DNA of 64,000 nt from Siphonodentalium dalli (GCA_032622095.1 CP136063.1:178105956-178169955); one strand, 5' to 3'. Counted from the first letter of the stretch, positions 47,010 through 58,803 are shown. Notes: generated by a model from the sequence alone, not told the origin. Made by a program: numbers and translations.

Positions 47010-48292
47010 ATGCTTTGGTAACTTTAACATTTGCTTATTACAGATATCGGGGTGATCCGTGGCTGTGGGATTTAAATTAGATTATTACTAACTTTCATAT
47101 TTGTTTATTATAGATATCAAGGTGATGTGTGGTTGTGGGATTTAAATTAAGATTAATACTAGCTTTCCTGTTTGTTTATTACAGATATAAGGGTGATCCA
47201 TGGTTGTGGGATTTAAATTAGATTATTACTGACTTTCATATTTGATTATTATAGATATCAGGGTGATCCGTGGCTGTTGGATTTAAATTAGATTATTTCT
47301 AACTTTCATATTTGTTTATTATAGATATCAGGGTGATCCGTGGTTGAGGGATTTAAATTAGATTAATACTAGCTTTCATATTTGTTTATTATAGATGTCA
47401 AGGTGATGTGTGGTTGTGGGATTTAAATTAGATTAATACTAGCTTTCCTGTTTGTTTATTACAGATATCAGGGTGATCCGTCGCTGTTGGATTTAAATTA
47501 GATTATTACTAACTTTCATATTTGTTTATTATAGATATCAGGGTGATCTGTGGCTGTTGGATTTAAATTAGATTATTTCTAACTTTCATATTTGATTATT
47601 ATAGATATAAGGGTGATCCGTGGCTGTGGGATTTAAATTAGATTAATACTAGCTTTCCTGTTTGTTTATTATAGATATAAGGGTGATCCATGGTTGTGGG
47701 ATTTAAATTAAATTATTACTAACATTCATATTTGATTATTATAGATATCAGGGTGATCCGTGGCTGTTGGATTTAAATTAGATTATTACTAACTTTCATA
47801 TTTGATTATCATAGATATAAGGGTGATCTGTGGTTGTGGGATTAAATTAGATTAATACTAGCTTTCCTGTTTGTTTATTACAGATATAAGGGTGATCCAT
47901 GGTTGTGGGATTTAAATTAGATTATTACTGACTTTCATATTTGATTATTATAGATATCAGGGTGATCCGTGGCTGTTTGATTTAAATTAGATTATTTATA
48001 ACTTTCCTGTTTGCTTATTACAGATATAAGGGTGATCCGTGGCTGTTGGATTTAAATTAGATTATTACTAACTTTCATGTTTGTTTATTACAGATATTAG
48101 GGTGATCTGTAGCTGTGGGTTTAAATTAGATTATTACTAACTTTCGTATTTACTTATTACAGATATCAGGGTGATCCATGGCTGTGGGTTTAAATTAGAT
48201 TGCTACTAACTTTCATATTTACTTATTACAGATATCAGGGTGATCCGTGGCTGTGGGTTTAAATTAGATTGCTACTAACTTTCATGTTTGTT
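47010..48292 (+). repeat. POLG: Tandem array of POLG exon 7 splice acceptor, block 1 (18 copies)
   Basis: Eighteen units of about 70 bp each hold 'ctttcatatttgtttattacag' type sequence (pyrimidine tract and AG) followed by codons for YQGDPWLW and then 'gatttaaattag' or 'ggtttaaattag'. The AG sites are at about 47041, 47114, 47186, 47253 and every ~70 bp to 48230. In the exon 7 frame all units meet a stop within about 11 codons. Some have 'tatag' or lose a residue. The last complete copies are in block 2 before the real exon. Confidence 0.97.
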
Positions 48293-48617
48293 ATGTTTAC
48301 CCATACCATAGTATAGTAAACATAGTGTCATTGTCCGGATTGACCACTCGTCGTTCGTCCGTCTGTCTGTCTGTCCGTAGACACTTTACGAGTAATGCGA
48401 TAACTCAAACATTTTCTATCCGATCGGAACCAAATTTTGTATATGGGTATCTCCGTCAAATATATCTTGGACACTGAATGAACTAATGGTTATATATTTC
48501 TTGCTTGCAAGATCATAGAAGTCGTTTTAAAAATCGGTACGAAGTACCTACAGTACGCGCACTTGTCAAACATTCCACTTATAATTCTGGACCAATCGTG
48601 TGAGTCCTTTCGCTATA

Positions 48618-48650
48618 GAAGCGATTGACAGGTAAGATTTCGATCCTTTT
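48618..48650 (+). promoter_or_regulatory. Splice-donor-like site in left arm
   Basis: GATTGACAG|GTAAGATTTC is a strong donor consensus. The same site is present, inverted, at about 54895-54905 in the right arm. Transcripts entering the block from either side could splice from it. Confidence 0.4.
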
Positions 48651-48659
48651 AATTTCTTC

Positions 48660-49395
48660 TACGTCGCAAGATAAGTCGCATCTTTCATCTGTTAATTTTT
48701 AATGAACGTTCTCTTTACGATATTGCGAACTCGGTACAGCCTGCGCTGCAGGCTCGGAGTCTGTTGGTGGTCATGCCTCCTCTATTTGTAGTCGCGGCTT
48801 CCACAACCTTCGCAGCGACGAGCAGCGATGAATGTTCTGCAGCAGCTACCGCTGGTCCTGTCTCAGTCCATCCAGGTTCATGCTGTCACTGCACATAGCG
48901 GTTTTTCCGAACCCTTTCTTGCCTTGGCTACCTCATTGTTCCTTGTCGCCGACAAGTTGCATTCATTCGACTGAGTGTTTTGTACAATATTACCTCCGTT
49001 CTTTGTACTTTGAGGTTTCCTCTGTCAGTCTGCTTTCTGCCATATCACATTGCTCTGGCTATGTGCCGCAATCAGGAACTGCTCCTGAATAAGTTTATTT
49101 CGCCTCCATTCTCGCCTCCCTTCTTATCCCGTTGGGGTATTCCAGGTGCTGTTGAGACCAGTCTTTATAGTTTCGGGCCTTCAAATCTGTTAGATTTTTA
49201 TTCAACAATTAGGCCGCTTTTATGAGACAAACCTAGACGTATTATGGACTTGATCGTGTGTGTGAACCTGATAAGTAGTATGCGGGTGCTATATCTCACA
49301 GGGGACTTTAGCGTTCTACTCACTTAGCCGAACATATCATGAATATCGACCGTTCAGCTCCATAGACCCTATCGTCTGAACTACGCACATTTTGA
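48660..49395 (+). other. GC-richer, coding-like stretch, unidentified
   Basis: Between the left arm and 49395 the base composition rises and several overlapping frames exist (48832-49092 and 48980-49225). They contain stops within a plausible common reading and no motif I recognise. A decayed transposon gene is likely. Confidence 0.35.
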
Positions 49396-49403
49396 ATTTT
49401 TTT

Positions 49404-50100
49404 CCCCCGACGTTTCCGTCGGAGGACTATAGAAATGACCCTTGTGCGTCCGTGCGTCCGGGATTGGGTACCTTCATGGTGTAATCAACTCCTCCTACAG
49501 TTTTAAACGTAGAGATTTGAAACTCTGGGATATTGTTCCTAACATGTTGGTGATTTGCAACATCTATATAGCTAATAAAAAATATCATTTTTTCCATATT
49601 TTTTGGGGGGTTTCGACTTAGAAAATTTGGAACATTTTTGCCTTTTGGATGAGATTGGGTACCTTCATGGTGTAATCAACTCCTCCTACAATTTTAAATG
49701 TAGAGATTTGAAACTCTGGGATATTGTTCCTAACATGTTAGTGATTTGCAACATCTATATAGCTAATAAAAAATATAATTTTTTCCATATTTTCAGGGGG
49801 GTTTTTGACTTAGAAAATTTGGAAAAAATTTGCCTTTTGGATGAGATTGGGTACCTTCAAGGTGTAATCAACTCCTCCTACAGTTTTAAATGTAGAGATT
49901 TTAAACTCTGGGATATTGTTCCTAACATGTTGATGATTTGCAACATCTATATAGCTAATAAAAAATATCATTTTTTCCATATTTTTGGGGGGTTTTCGAC
50001 TTAGAAAATTTGGAACATTTTTGCCTTTTGGATGAGATTGGGTACCTTCATGGTGTAATCAACTCCTCCTACAGTTTTAAATATAGAGATTTGAAACTCT
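49404..50100 (+). mobile_element. Head-and-core minisatellite element, tail missing
   Basis: The head CCCCCGACGTTTCCGTCGGAGG is palindromic, followed by GTCC-type repeats and four core copies of ~190 bp starting 'gattgggtacctt' at about 49462, 49652, 49844 and 50034. The frame at 49603-50004 is a translation of the core. Confidence 0.8.
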
Positions 50101-50700
50101 GGTTTAATTTCTTTAACAAAGCGGCCATCGACATTTAAAAAAAATTCTTTAACAAAGCGACCATCGACTTGCCACGTTGTCGGGAGACCTTTTATTACTT
50201 CTAGATTCGGGATGCATCTTTCAGTGACCATCTAACACAATAGGATTTCATCATATAGCGTCTCGGCATTTCATTGGTAGACGTCTAGGCGTCCTGTATG
50301 TAGTCCATTTTGTTATAGTATTTGTCACATCACCGACTTTGACCACAAATATTTTCCAATTCTATGTTATCACTCTGGCCGAGTGTTTTACATCACTTGA
50401 CAGGCGTGATTCTAATTCTACTCCGATTTAGCGATCACCGATTCTCACCTTATTTGCAACATTTAACAATTATTGCCACATGCCCATCGGTGCTTGATAA
50501 TACCAGTTGTCGTGTTATCACAGTTTGTGTAACTTTCTGCTAACCTACGGTATGGGTTCCCTATACCACCACCTGACGAGCGATAACTAAGTTTCACATT
50601 ATTTTGAAACCATGCAGGCCTGTTCATTGCATCACAGATTGGCCGTATGATCAGACAGTGTTCCATTAGCGGTATCAGTTCCTCTCCTTGGTTGACCGTA
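50101..50700. other. Unclassified, weakly coding-like
   Basis: A 27-bp duplication ('ctttaacaaagcggccatcg') lies near 50110-50170. The rest has no recognisable domain. Confidence 0.35.
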
Positions 50701-50729
50701 CACTTCAATTTCCAGTTACTTGGCTTGGT

Positions 50730-51120
50730 GTACCAGAGGCAGCCCTTACCGAAATCACAAGCCCTCTGTAAGCATTCAGGAAGGATTCGAATGCTTACAA
50801 ATGAAGACTTAAATGAATCCTTATCTCAATCAATGCAATGGGCCAGTTACAGGCAAAATAAGCACTCGAAACAGAATTTAGCCCTCAATAGGGCCGACTT
50901 ATTTAAATGAGCTAAGTACTCCCATAAGCACTCGAAGGCTTATTAAGCCTTCGAGGGTTTAGCTCATTTAAATAAGTCGACCCTATAGAAGGCTTGTTGG
51001 TTCCCGTAAGCACTCGAAGGCTAAATAAGACTTCATTATTTGCATATAAGGCTTCGAGGGCTTATATTTAAGGCTTCGAAGCCTTATATGCAAATGATGA
51101 AGGCTTAAATGAAGCCTTAT
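50730..51120. repeat. Cluster of palindromes with 'aagcactcgaaggctta' words, left
   Basis: 'aagcactcgaaggctt' words occur in both orientations and form several hairpins. One pairs 50865-50905 with 50950-50990; another pairs 51040-51060 with 51080-51105. A matching cluster lies at 53750-54060. Confidence 0.75.
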
Positions 51121-51430
51121 GAACCATGTCTCGAATCCTTAAATTGGTCCCCGAATGCTAAAGATTATGGTGAAATGATGGCCTGTTTTCATAGAGTTAC
51201 CTATACTGCATGGAAATTAGGGATAACTCTATGCAGGATGCATGGGAATATGGGTGGTGTCATCAAAATTGGATATCCATTCTGGAGATGCTAGAAATAA
51301 CAAAACAATTATGAAGTGATAACAATTTTATATTTGTGAAATGAACAATTTTGAGTATATATGTATATCAAGAATTTATGTTAGCTGTCACTATCATGTC
51401 CATGTTTAATGCAATTTGATTTATGTACTC

Positions 51431-51540
51431 TCAGGCTCCGTGTAGGTCGCCCCTAGCTAATAAATTGTTTAGGATATCTGTCAATTCCACTGGCGAAGCA
51501 TGCAGTCTCAGTCTTCTTTTCTGGGAGTCGTTTTCAAATT
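51431..51540 (-). CDS. Possible 3'-terminal exon of an unknown gene
   Basis: On the minus strand the acceptor 'tatttctcatttcag' opens an exon of about 36 codons that reads EFENDSQKRRLRLHASPVEL and ends in TGA at 51431-51433. It joins in frame with the candidate 27-bp exon at 52749-52775. The basic 'KRRLRL' could be a nuclear signal. No family is recognised. It lies within the palindrome-bounded region and may belong to that element. Confidence 0.35.
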
Positions 51541-53749
51541 CTGAAATGAGAAATAGTAAACAAATTTTAAATTATGTTTACATCAGAAATAACTGAAATG
51601 ATATTATTATGTTTCATAAAATGAGTTATATGAATGATACAGTTGTTTGTAAATTTATCAACATTGTATTGGACTGAATATTAATATTTTCAGCTAGCAT
51701 TGAACTATTAAAATGCCCAAAAAATGATATTGGTGATGTTTTTTGTGGATTTAACATCCGATAAACCAACCTTTGAGTGATAATCAGTTTATGATATCAT
51801 TATGCAGGCATATCCAAAATTGAGATTAGATAGCTGATTAGATATTCTAAATGCGTGCATTAACTGGAAGGAAATGGTTCAAATAATAAGAAAATAAGAT
51901 ATTCAATTTATAATATAATGCTAGTTTTATAATGCTAATTTAACTTACTTTTTGCATTAATGCCCTTTGCTGTCATTTTCTTGTTAAATAGGAAATCATT
52001 GGACCAGCGATATGGTTTCATATAGGTTCCTATATCAATATTGCTCCTATAGGATATACATCCAACATGGCGGCGCGTCCCGTATCCAATTACGTGATTA
52101 AGAACGCTCTATATTACTAGTTTTGGAACCCATTGGCTCCCCTGCATTTAAATTACCATAGGTTCAAACAAGACGTGTATAATGTACTTGTTCAATATGC
52201 CAACATTATCTTCCTCTGAAATTTATGTTACCATGCATATACTAATAATTAATTAATTATGAATAATAAATAGATTATGTACACTGAAAATTCATAAAAC
52301 ACCAGAAGTCCACACAACCTTTTTAGTATTTACCCAAATATCAATTCATGCAGTTAATTGTCAACAGATGGAGATTGTCAGTTTAAAAATCAATGCACAA
52401 AATTGAGCAGTTATTTTAAAGTCACAGAAAAATTATGATACCATGCATCTATTTAATGCTGAATTTTTAAAATAACAGTTAAATAGATGGTATAATTATT
52501 TTCTTTGCTGACCCCAACATTATTTTTGTAACTCCATGCAAGTTGTAATGCTGACAATTAATTGACCTGTATCTGTCAGGCAACCTCAGCAAAATTTCAT
52601 TTTTTTGGAGACCTGTCAATTTAAAATGTTATTAACTATAAATTAAATTGCCAGTGATTTATAATACTTAAATTACGAATAAAGTATAAATATAAACATC
52701 ATCCTATATGTTATAATTTGATAAAATAAATGCAAAGTATATACTCACCTGAATTTAAACTATCAGTAAATAATCCTGAATGTGACATAAAGAAAACCAA
52801 TATAAACCTTGACTTCCCATTGTGAGCTATCCACAGTTTGTGAATTTGAGAAAATTCCATCTGGTCTCAATTTGCATTGAGGGCAAGTCAAGGTGATTAC
52901 ATAACAGGTACTCATAGACACAGAGTAAAGCAGTTGTCCCAATTAAATAGTAGGATTGATTACAATGTTAAAGTGATTTATTACTGGCAATGAGATGAAT
53001 CAGACTTATACAGGGATGTGGCTAGAAGGGTCTCCATTGGGCAAGGGGGTGTTCACCTTGGAATTTCCAACTACATTTCCTCCCTTGCACCAAACCCCCA
53101 AATTGCACCCTCCCCTTTGGGCTTTGCTTGTTCTCAATTTGTACCTTGGATGATATAGACTAGCTGTTCTGAATTATCAGTGGGCCAACATATCTTGAGA
53201 AAAATATAGAGATCTTGAGAAAATGGCAAAATCTCCTATAAAATTATTTATTGCTTTAGGTTGTCTCAAAATGTTCTTATCCATGGCAATTTTCCTATAG
53301 GAAATACGGTCCTATAATTTTCCTAATGTGAATCGTCATTTCCAATATGATTCCTATAGGTTCCTATATGACATTTCCATATGGGGGTCCTACAAGTTGA
53401 AAAATTATTAATTGTATTAATTATTTAATTAATTTTAATTTATTAAAATTCGGATTAAACCACAATATTTACACCATGTGAAAGCTTGACAAATTCTGAA
53501 TATTTTCAAATGTATATTGCCAAACAAATTGTTAAAACTACAAATTTGCCAAATAATTATTAATTTTTCCATATATTTCTCCATGTTGGACTTGGTTAAT
53601 TTGCAGCTTCAGATTCAGAACAGTTTTGTATTGAAATATTCTAAGTCGAGCATCGAGGGCTAAGAGGCCAACAATATATTGAAGCCTTAATTTGAATGCT
53701 GATTTTAGAGTCATATGTCTGGCTGAAGTCTAAATTTTATTAGTTAACA
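51541..53749. other. AT-rich interval, no confident gene
   Basis: Strongly AT-rich, apart from a short 'catggcggcgcgtcccg' stretch near 52066. Words like 'ttcctatagg' recur at 52027-52055 and 53288-53365. Confidence 0.4.
52749..52775 (-). CDS. Possible 27-bp micro-exon of the same unknown gene
   Basis: On the minus strand it is bounded by 'tatgtcacattcag' and a good donor, CAG|GTGAGTAT. Read with the exon at 51431-51540 it gives LFTDSLNSEFEN without a stop. Splicing is inferred only. Confidence 0.3.
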
Positions 53750-54060
53750 GAAAATGTTAGCCTTCGCCACAAGCCCTCATTTTCCAGAGTGCTTATGTGG
53801 GAGACCTAAGGATTCGGTTCCTTATCGAGTGCTTATACCTGCACTGCATCTTAATCACTCGAGTCCTAAGCGAGTGCATTCGAGTCCTAAGCGAGTGCTT
53901 ACTGTGATCGATATAATCACTCGAGTCCTAAGCGAGTGCTTACTGTGATCGATATAAGCACTCGAGTCCTAAGCGAATGCTTATTGTGATTGACATAAGC
54001 ACTTGAATCCTTGGCGAATCCTTGTTGAAGGCTTATTAAGCCTTCATGCTCGGTAAGGGA
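53750..54060. repeat. Cluster of 'cgagtcctaagcgagtgctta' motifs, right
   Basis: About five near-identical units of ~35-45 bp contain 'tcctaagcgagtgctta' and 'tgatcgatataa', ending in 'aaggcttattaagcctt'. It shares the 'aagcactcga' word with the cluster at 50730-51120 in mirrored order, as subterminal transposase-binding arrays do. Confidence 0.75.
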
Positions 54061-54700
54061 GGCACTCTTTCCGTCTTGGTCCCCTCCCTTATGTGTATGT
54101 TTTTTCTTTCCATGGACATTATTCCCAGTGCTCTGGACATAATCAGCTCAACTCCGTCATGTTTTCCTGGTGTATACCTGGTCCCCCCCATTGGTCTGGG
54201 CCCAACGGTTTCTCATATCTCCCCTGGGTCTCTCGGTCGGGCTCAAAATACTGTCAAGTTAGTCATACCGCCCTGCGCATTGACTCATTTTGCGAAATCC
54301 ATTATGAGCATTGATTCGTCGTTTCTGGGGGAGGGGGGGGGGGGGGGCTGCTTCATCCTGTAAGGGGGGGGTAGGTTCCTTTATCCTATTAGGTACATGA
54401 ACAAATGAGTTATCTCCCTTGCCTATGACCAATGTTTATCCTGGACACCTTCACCCTGTGATCATTACTAGTAGGGCACATGAAGTACGTGGTGTTTCCT
54501 TTTAGGAGGCTCAGTTGTTTTTGAGTTTATCTGAACTATTACATATGGGACACAATGATCTATTTTTTGGCACATGTCTACCAAGAAATCTTTTTGGTAC
54601 AGGATGCAGGTCTCTTCTTCTTCAGCAGGTGGGTTTCATGGACATAGTCGGATTATCTGCCTCGTTGCCTCCTCCTCTTCAAGAATTCTAATTATAACCA
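54061..54700 (+). other. Coding-like stretch, unidentified, with G run
   Basis: The frames at 54046-54363 and 54093-54314 look partly protein-like but match nothing I know. A poly-G tract is at 54328-54347. Probably the partner of 48660-49395 in a decayed transposon gene. Confidence 0.3.
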
Positions 54701-55100
54701 TTAGTTCATTCGGTGTCCCAAGTTATATTTGACGGAGATATAATTTTTTTTTACCCAAAATATGTATCTCCTATAATAAATATCTTGGACACTGAACACA
54801 GTAAGGGCCCTCCCAGTTGGGATCAACATTCCCGCCCCGCGCACTTGGTCAAACGCATCAAACACACAGGAGGAAGAAATTAAAAAGATCGAAATCTTAC
54901 CTGTCAATCGCTTCTATAGCGAAAGGACTCACACGATTGGTCCAGAATTATAAGTGGAATGTTTGACAAGTGCCCGTACTGTAGGTACTTCGTACCAATT
55001 TTTAAAACGACTTCTATGATCTTGCAAGCAAGAAATATATAACCACTAGTTCATTCAGTGTCCAAGATATTTATTATAGGAGATACATATTTTGGGTAAA

Positions 55101-56890
55101 AAAAATTTATTTCTCAGCCCAAAATACAGATCGAGTTCGAATTTGTGTTTGATCCGAGTTTTTGTTACAGAGTTATGGCCCTTTTTCGACTTAGAATTCA
55201 CGCATTATGCCATAACTCAAACATTTTTTATCTGATTGGAACCAAATTTGGTATGTGAGTTTCAGAGCCCAAAATACAAATCGAGTTCGAATATGGGTTT
55301 GGTCCGATTTATTTTAAAGGAGTTATGACCCTTTTTTTGAAGAAAAAAAAATCATCCAATGCTATAACCGAAGTATTTTTTGTTCGATTGTGTTCATATT
55401 TGATATTTAGGTTTATGATGACACACCCATCACCTGTAAAGTTTTTGGTATTGATTGGTTGATCGGTTTAGAAAATAATTAACCCTTTACACACATACTA
55501 TCCAATGCAATAAGTTGAACATTTTTCTTCTGATCTGCCTCATATTTCTTACCTAGGTTTTTCTTAGCACGTTCTTCGTCTGTATGGTTTTGGTTTTGTT
55601 TAATTAACCCTTTTCACTCTTATGTTTACTTAGAATTCACCCAAGCTGCTATGACTCAAATCATTTTTCATCTGACTAACACCAAATTTGGTATATGAAT
55701 TTATCACCCCTAAATACAGATCGAGTTCGAATATGGGTTTGATCTGATATATTTTAACAGAGTTATGACCCTTTATAATTCAAGTAATTACTGCTAGGAA
55801 TTTGAAGAGAACATATCCCACAGACCATGTGTGTTATTGAAATGAGTTAATTATCACTATGGACATTAGATACTACCTGCTATAAAGCCTGATAGTGGTA
55901 CCACTGGCTGGCAGGACTTGTTTACCAGATGTCAAACTGTAATTGATGACTCTCTGGTTGAGTTCTGTTTTCTGTGCAATATTAAGTTAACCCCTTTGTT
56001 GAAACAGGTTCATTACATTAGTTAATGTACACACTATATCATGACACCTATTCTAAAATAATAAATTGGAATAGTCCATTGTTACTTTGTAGGGATGTTT
56101 TACAGACATTGTGGTTTACAGACACTGTTGTCTTATCTTAGACAAAAAATAATCTACACATTCCTTAGTTCCATGATATGATGTCATTGAAAATGATTAA
56201 CCCTCTCCACACATCATATGGTTTCATGATGCTTTTCATTTGATCATTCTCCTATTTTATGTCCAGGTTGATGGTGATCCACTTTTGATTTGCATGAATT
56301 TGGGATTAAAATTAAACCATTCCATAGACACATATTATGCAATAGACAGATATAATATTATCCCTTTCACTTTGGGCCAGGTTCAGTAAGGGTTTAAAAA
56401 AATCACCAATCGAATATTCATCATTAGAGGAAATGTCTTATTTTGAAATTCCCTCAATTGCATTTGGGCTCCAGGATAATATTAATGGTGCTGGTGTTCT
56501 TGAGACTGACTTATTGTATGGGTTTCTAAATCCAATGACATGCTTTTTATAGACTATTTTGTGTTTATCAGTTCATTAGTTTGGGTAAGATTAAACCCAT
56601 TCTATCCGATTTGATAACTCAAATATTTCCATTGATTATGTTTATAGTTCTTGGCATAGTTGACGATAACACACCCCTAACCTGCATAGTGAGGGTCATT
56701 TGGTTTATTTTCTTAAAAATATTAACATCCTCCACCAATCCTGTTGACACAATGTGATAACTAAATATTTTTCACACTTTCACTATATAAAGTGTGAATT
56801 GTTGAAACTTTTGCACTCATGAAAAGGTTGGTGTAAGGATTTATAAAATTTATAAAAATGGCTAATTGCTATCGCCAAGGTAAGGGTTAA
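55101..56890 (+). repeat. Diverged core copies of the 8.6-kb element
   Basis: Units with 'cataactcaaacatttttt', 'aaatttggtatgtgag' and 'gttatgacccttttt' recur with increasing decay from 55101 to about 56760, ending in the hairpin tail at 56885-56920. Confidence 0.65.
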
Positions 56891-56920
56891 ACATCTGCCG
56901 ATCGTGATCGGCCTCTCGTT

Positions 56921-57135
56921 TATTACAGATATCAGGGTGATCCGTGGCTGTGGGTTTAAATTAGATTATTACTAACTTTCATGTTTGTTTATTACAGATA
57001 TCAGGGTGATCTGTGGCTGTGGGTTTAAATTAGATTGCTACTAACTTTCATATTTACTTATTACAGATATCAATGTGATCCATGGCTGTGGGTTTAAATT
57101 AGATTGCTACTAACTTTCATGTTTGTTTATTACAG
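56921..57135 (+). repeat. POLG: Tandem array of POLG exon 7 splice acceptor, block 2
   Basis: Three more ~70-bp units with AG at about 56927, 56997 and 57066 continue block 1 and lead into the true acceptor at 57134-57135. Their coding part ends in 'gtgggtttaa', a stop. Confidence 0.96.
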
Positions 57136-57409
57136 ATATCAGGGTGATCCGTGGCTGTGGGATTTAGATTGGAAAGTTAGCAGATACAAATTACTAGCAC
57201 AGAAAGAGAAAAAGGTTAAAAAACTAAAAAAAGGATCAGAGCAAATCATAGAAGAAAATTCTGATGACGCATTGATGCTAGATCCATCCACTCCCAGAGA
57301 TAAGGAAGACTTTGCCTCACTGTCTGAATTCAGAAAACAAAACTTAAAACATATGAAGAAAATGAGAAGGGATTTTGAAGATTCAATCAAGTATGGCAGT
57401 GATAATTTG
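57136..57409 (+). CDS. POLG: POLG exon 7: spacer region
   Basis: The acceptor 'gtttgtttattacag' is the last of about 22 tandem copies. Only here does 'gggatttagattggaaag' read through: YQGDPWLWDLDWKVSRYKLL. This matches the family's 'DPWLWDL' segment after the exonuclease domain. A Lys-rich stretch and an acidic Ser-rich linker follow, as expected for the variable spacer. The donor is TTG|GTAAGA. The 274 bp complete the Ser codon of exon 6 and end in phase 0. Confidence 0.94.
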
Positions 57410-57633
57410 GTAAGATTCTACCTAGGGTCTGTATAATCGGCCCTAAAAAAATGTTTTTTTTTATTTATTTGTTAAAGATTTTTTTGGGTTGAATTTTTTG
57501 TGGGTATGCTTACGCATGCTATAGCAAATTTAAAAACAAACTGGATAAAACCTTAAGGGCATGTTATAACTCAAAACTATCACCAAGTATTCATAGTAAT
57601 AATTTTGATGCCCATGAAAAACGTACGATTCCC

Positions 57634-57858
57634 TGGCACTAAACCTACAAAATATAAGTCTGTTAAATAATATAAGAAAAAATTATTAAAATTGTAAAAA
57701 ATTGTAAAAAATAATAACAAATGATGAAAAATTGTTAGGCCAATGCATTCTCTTATATATGCAAGGCGACCTATGGTCGACTCGCATATATAAGATAATG
57801 CATTGGCACAGGGTATATGAGTTGATACAAAAATCGGACTTGGCACTGAAAGGGTTAA
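57634..57858. mobile_element. piggyBac-like palindromic MITE in POLG intron 7
   Basis: Read inverted it starts TTAACCCTTTCAGTGCC (TTAA at 57855-57858) and ends near 'tggcactaaacc'. The centre is a perfect-looking hairpin ('aatgcattctcttatatatg'). The TTAA and CCCTTT ends suit piggyBac. An opposite copy precedes exon 9. Confidence 0.75.
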
Positions 57859-57859
57859 G

Positions 57860-58790
57860 CCTTCAATATGCATCTGCTTTTGGATGTGTACCTGTACCTG
57901 TATATATTTCCGCGGTCGATTCAAATTCTGGCATGAAGGCAGCGGGAGAGAGATCTAGATGTTCTCCTCTAGCGCATTTCTGAAGGAATCCACACATGTG
58001 TTGTCTTAGATTACTGATTCCTCCAGCTGGTTCCAGTCACATATAGTTCTACCAAAATATGAATTCGCAAACTGTGTGGTATTGTGTGACTGTGAAACAA
58101 AGCACTGATCGTGGTTACGAATAAGGTGCCTTGGCATTTGTGTCGTAACATACTTCATTAGTGTCTGATGTATCCTCCTTTTTCATTTTGTGCACGGTAT
58201 GATATACTCGTGTGAGAGGATAGCCAAGACCAACCCACTCACTGCCTTATTCACGAAAACCAATCTGCTGATCTTCCTTCTCCTATCCAGAGGTATTAGC
58301 TGGATTTCTTGCAGCATCCTAGTCATATTGCCTTTTTCTCTACTTTCTCTCTTTCTTTATGAAGTGAGATGCTCTGCGTTGTATCTGGTCAAGCTTGTTG
58401 ATGTTTGCTTGTACTTATTTGACTTGTATGCCACGAGAAATCCCCGATCTCACTCAATGAATCAATGAATGAACAATTTATATCAGCTTACATCTTCCCA
58501 CAGCAGGTTATGAACCAAAATGCAGTCGAAACAATATATCCAAGATCAGTAAGCAAAATTATCCATAGTTCAGAGAAATTTGTATTGTTGTTGAGATCAA
58601 CAAAGTAAACAACTGTCACATGTATGCTGATGTATATATAATATATCCGGAACCATATAGCAACATATATAGTTAATTCATAATGACATAGTAAACCTAT
58701 TCATTATATGTGTATTTGATGCATATTGTTTTATACTGCCATATTGAACATTTTGAACAGAATAATTGCAAGGCTCTTTAGCATAAATAA
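57860..58790. other. POLG intron 7, unclassified part
   Basis: The open frame at 58190-58468 has no recognisable domain. Nothing else is seen. Confidence 0.4.
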
Positions 58791-58803
58791 TGTTATATTC
58801 CAG

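Larger units (their letters stand above)
48455..55100. mobile_element. Inverted-repeat-bounded block, ~6.6 kb
   Basis: About 220 bp at 48455-48683 recurs inverted at about 54863-55100, including 'gaagtacctacagtacg', 'cttataattctggaccaatc' and 'ctatagaagcgattgacagg'. It interrupts the core of the surrounding element. The interior holds a minisatellite element (49404-50100), a motif-rich palindromic region, AT-rich DNA and coding-like stretches I cannot identify. Class unknown. Confidence 0.75.
48293..56920 (+). mobile_element. 8.6-kb head-and-hairpin element inside the splice-site array
   Basis: The head ATGTTTACCCATAC...GTATAGTAAACAT is palindromic and followed by GTCC/GTCT repeats and core sequence. 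At the far end GGGTTAAACAT is the near-inverse of the head, then the hairpin TGCCGATCGTGATCGGC and the tail 'ctctcgtt'. Joining 48292 to 56921 rebuilds a normal array unit ('gtttgtttattacag'), proving insertion between T and T. The core is split by a large inverted-repeat block at 48455-55100. Confidence 0.85.

Noticed and set aside
47010-48292. CRISPR-like array of regular repeats
   Set aside because: The units have no unique spacers. They are whole-unit tandem copies of a POLG splice acceptor in a eukaryotic intron.
49603-50004. 133-codon plus-strand frame with internal repetition
   Set aside because: It is a translation of the ~190-bp core of a minisatellite element.
57104-57135. Coding start just before POLG exon 7
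   Set aside because: The frame is open upstream of the AG only because of the array unit. The acceptor and phase place the exon start at 57136.
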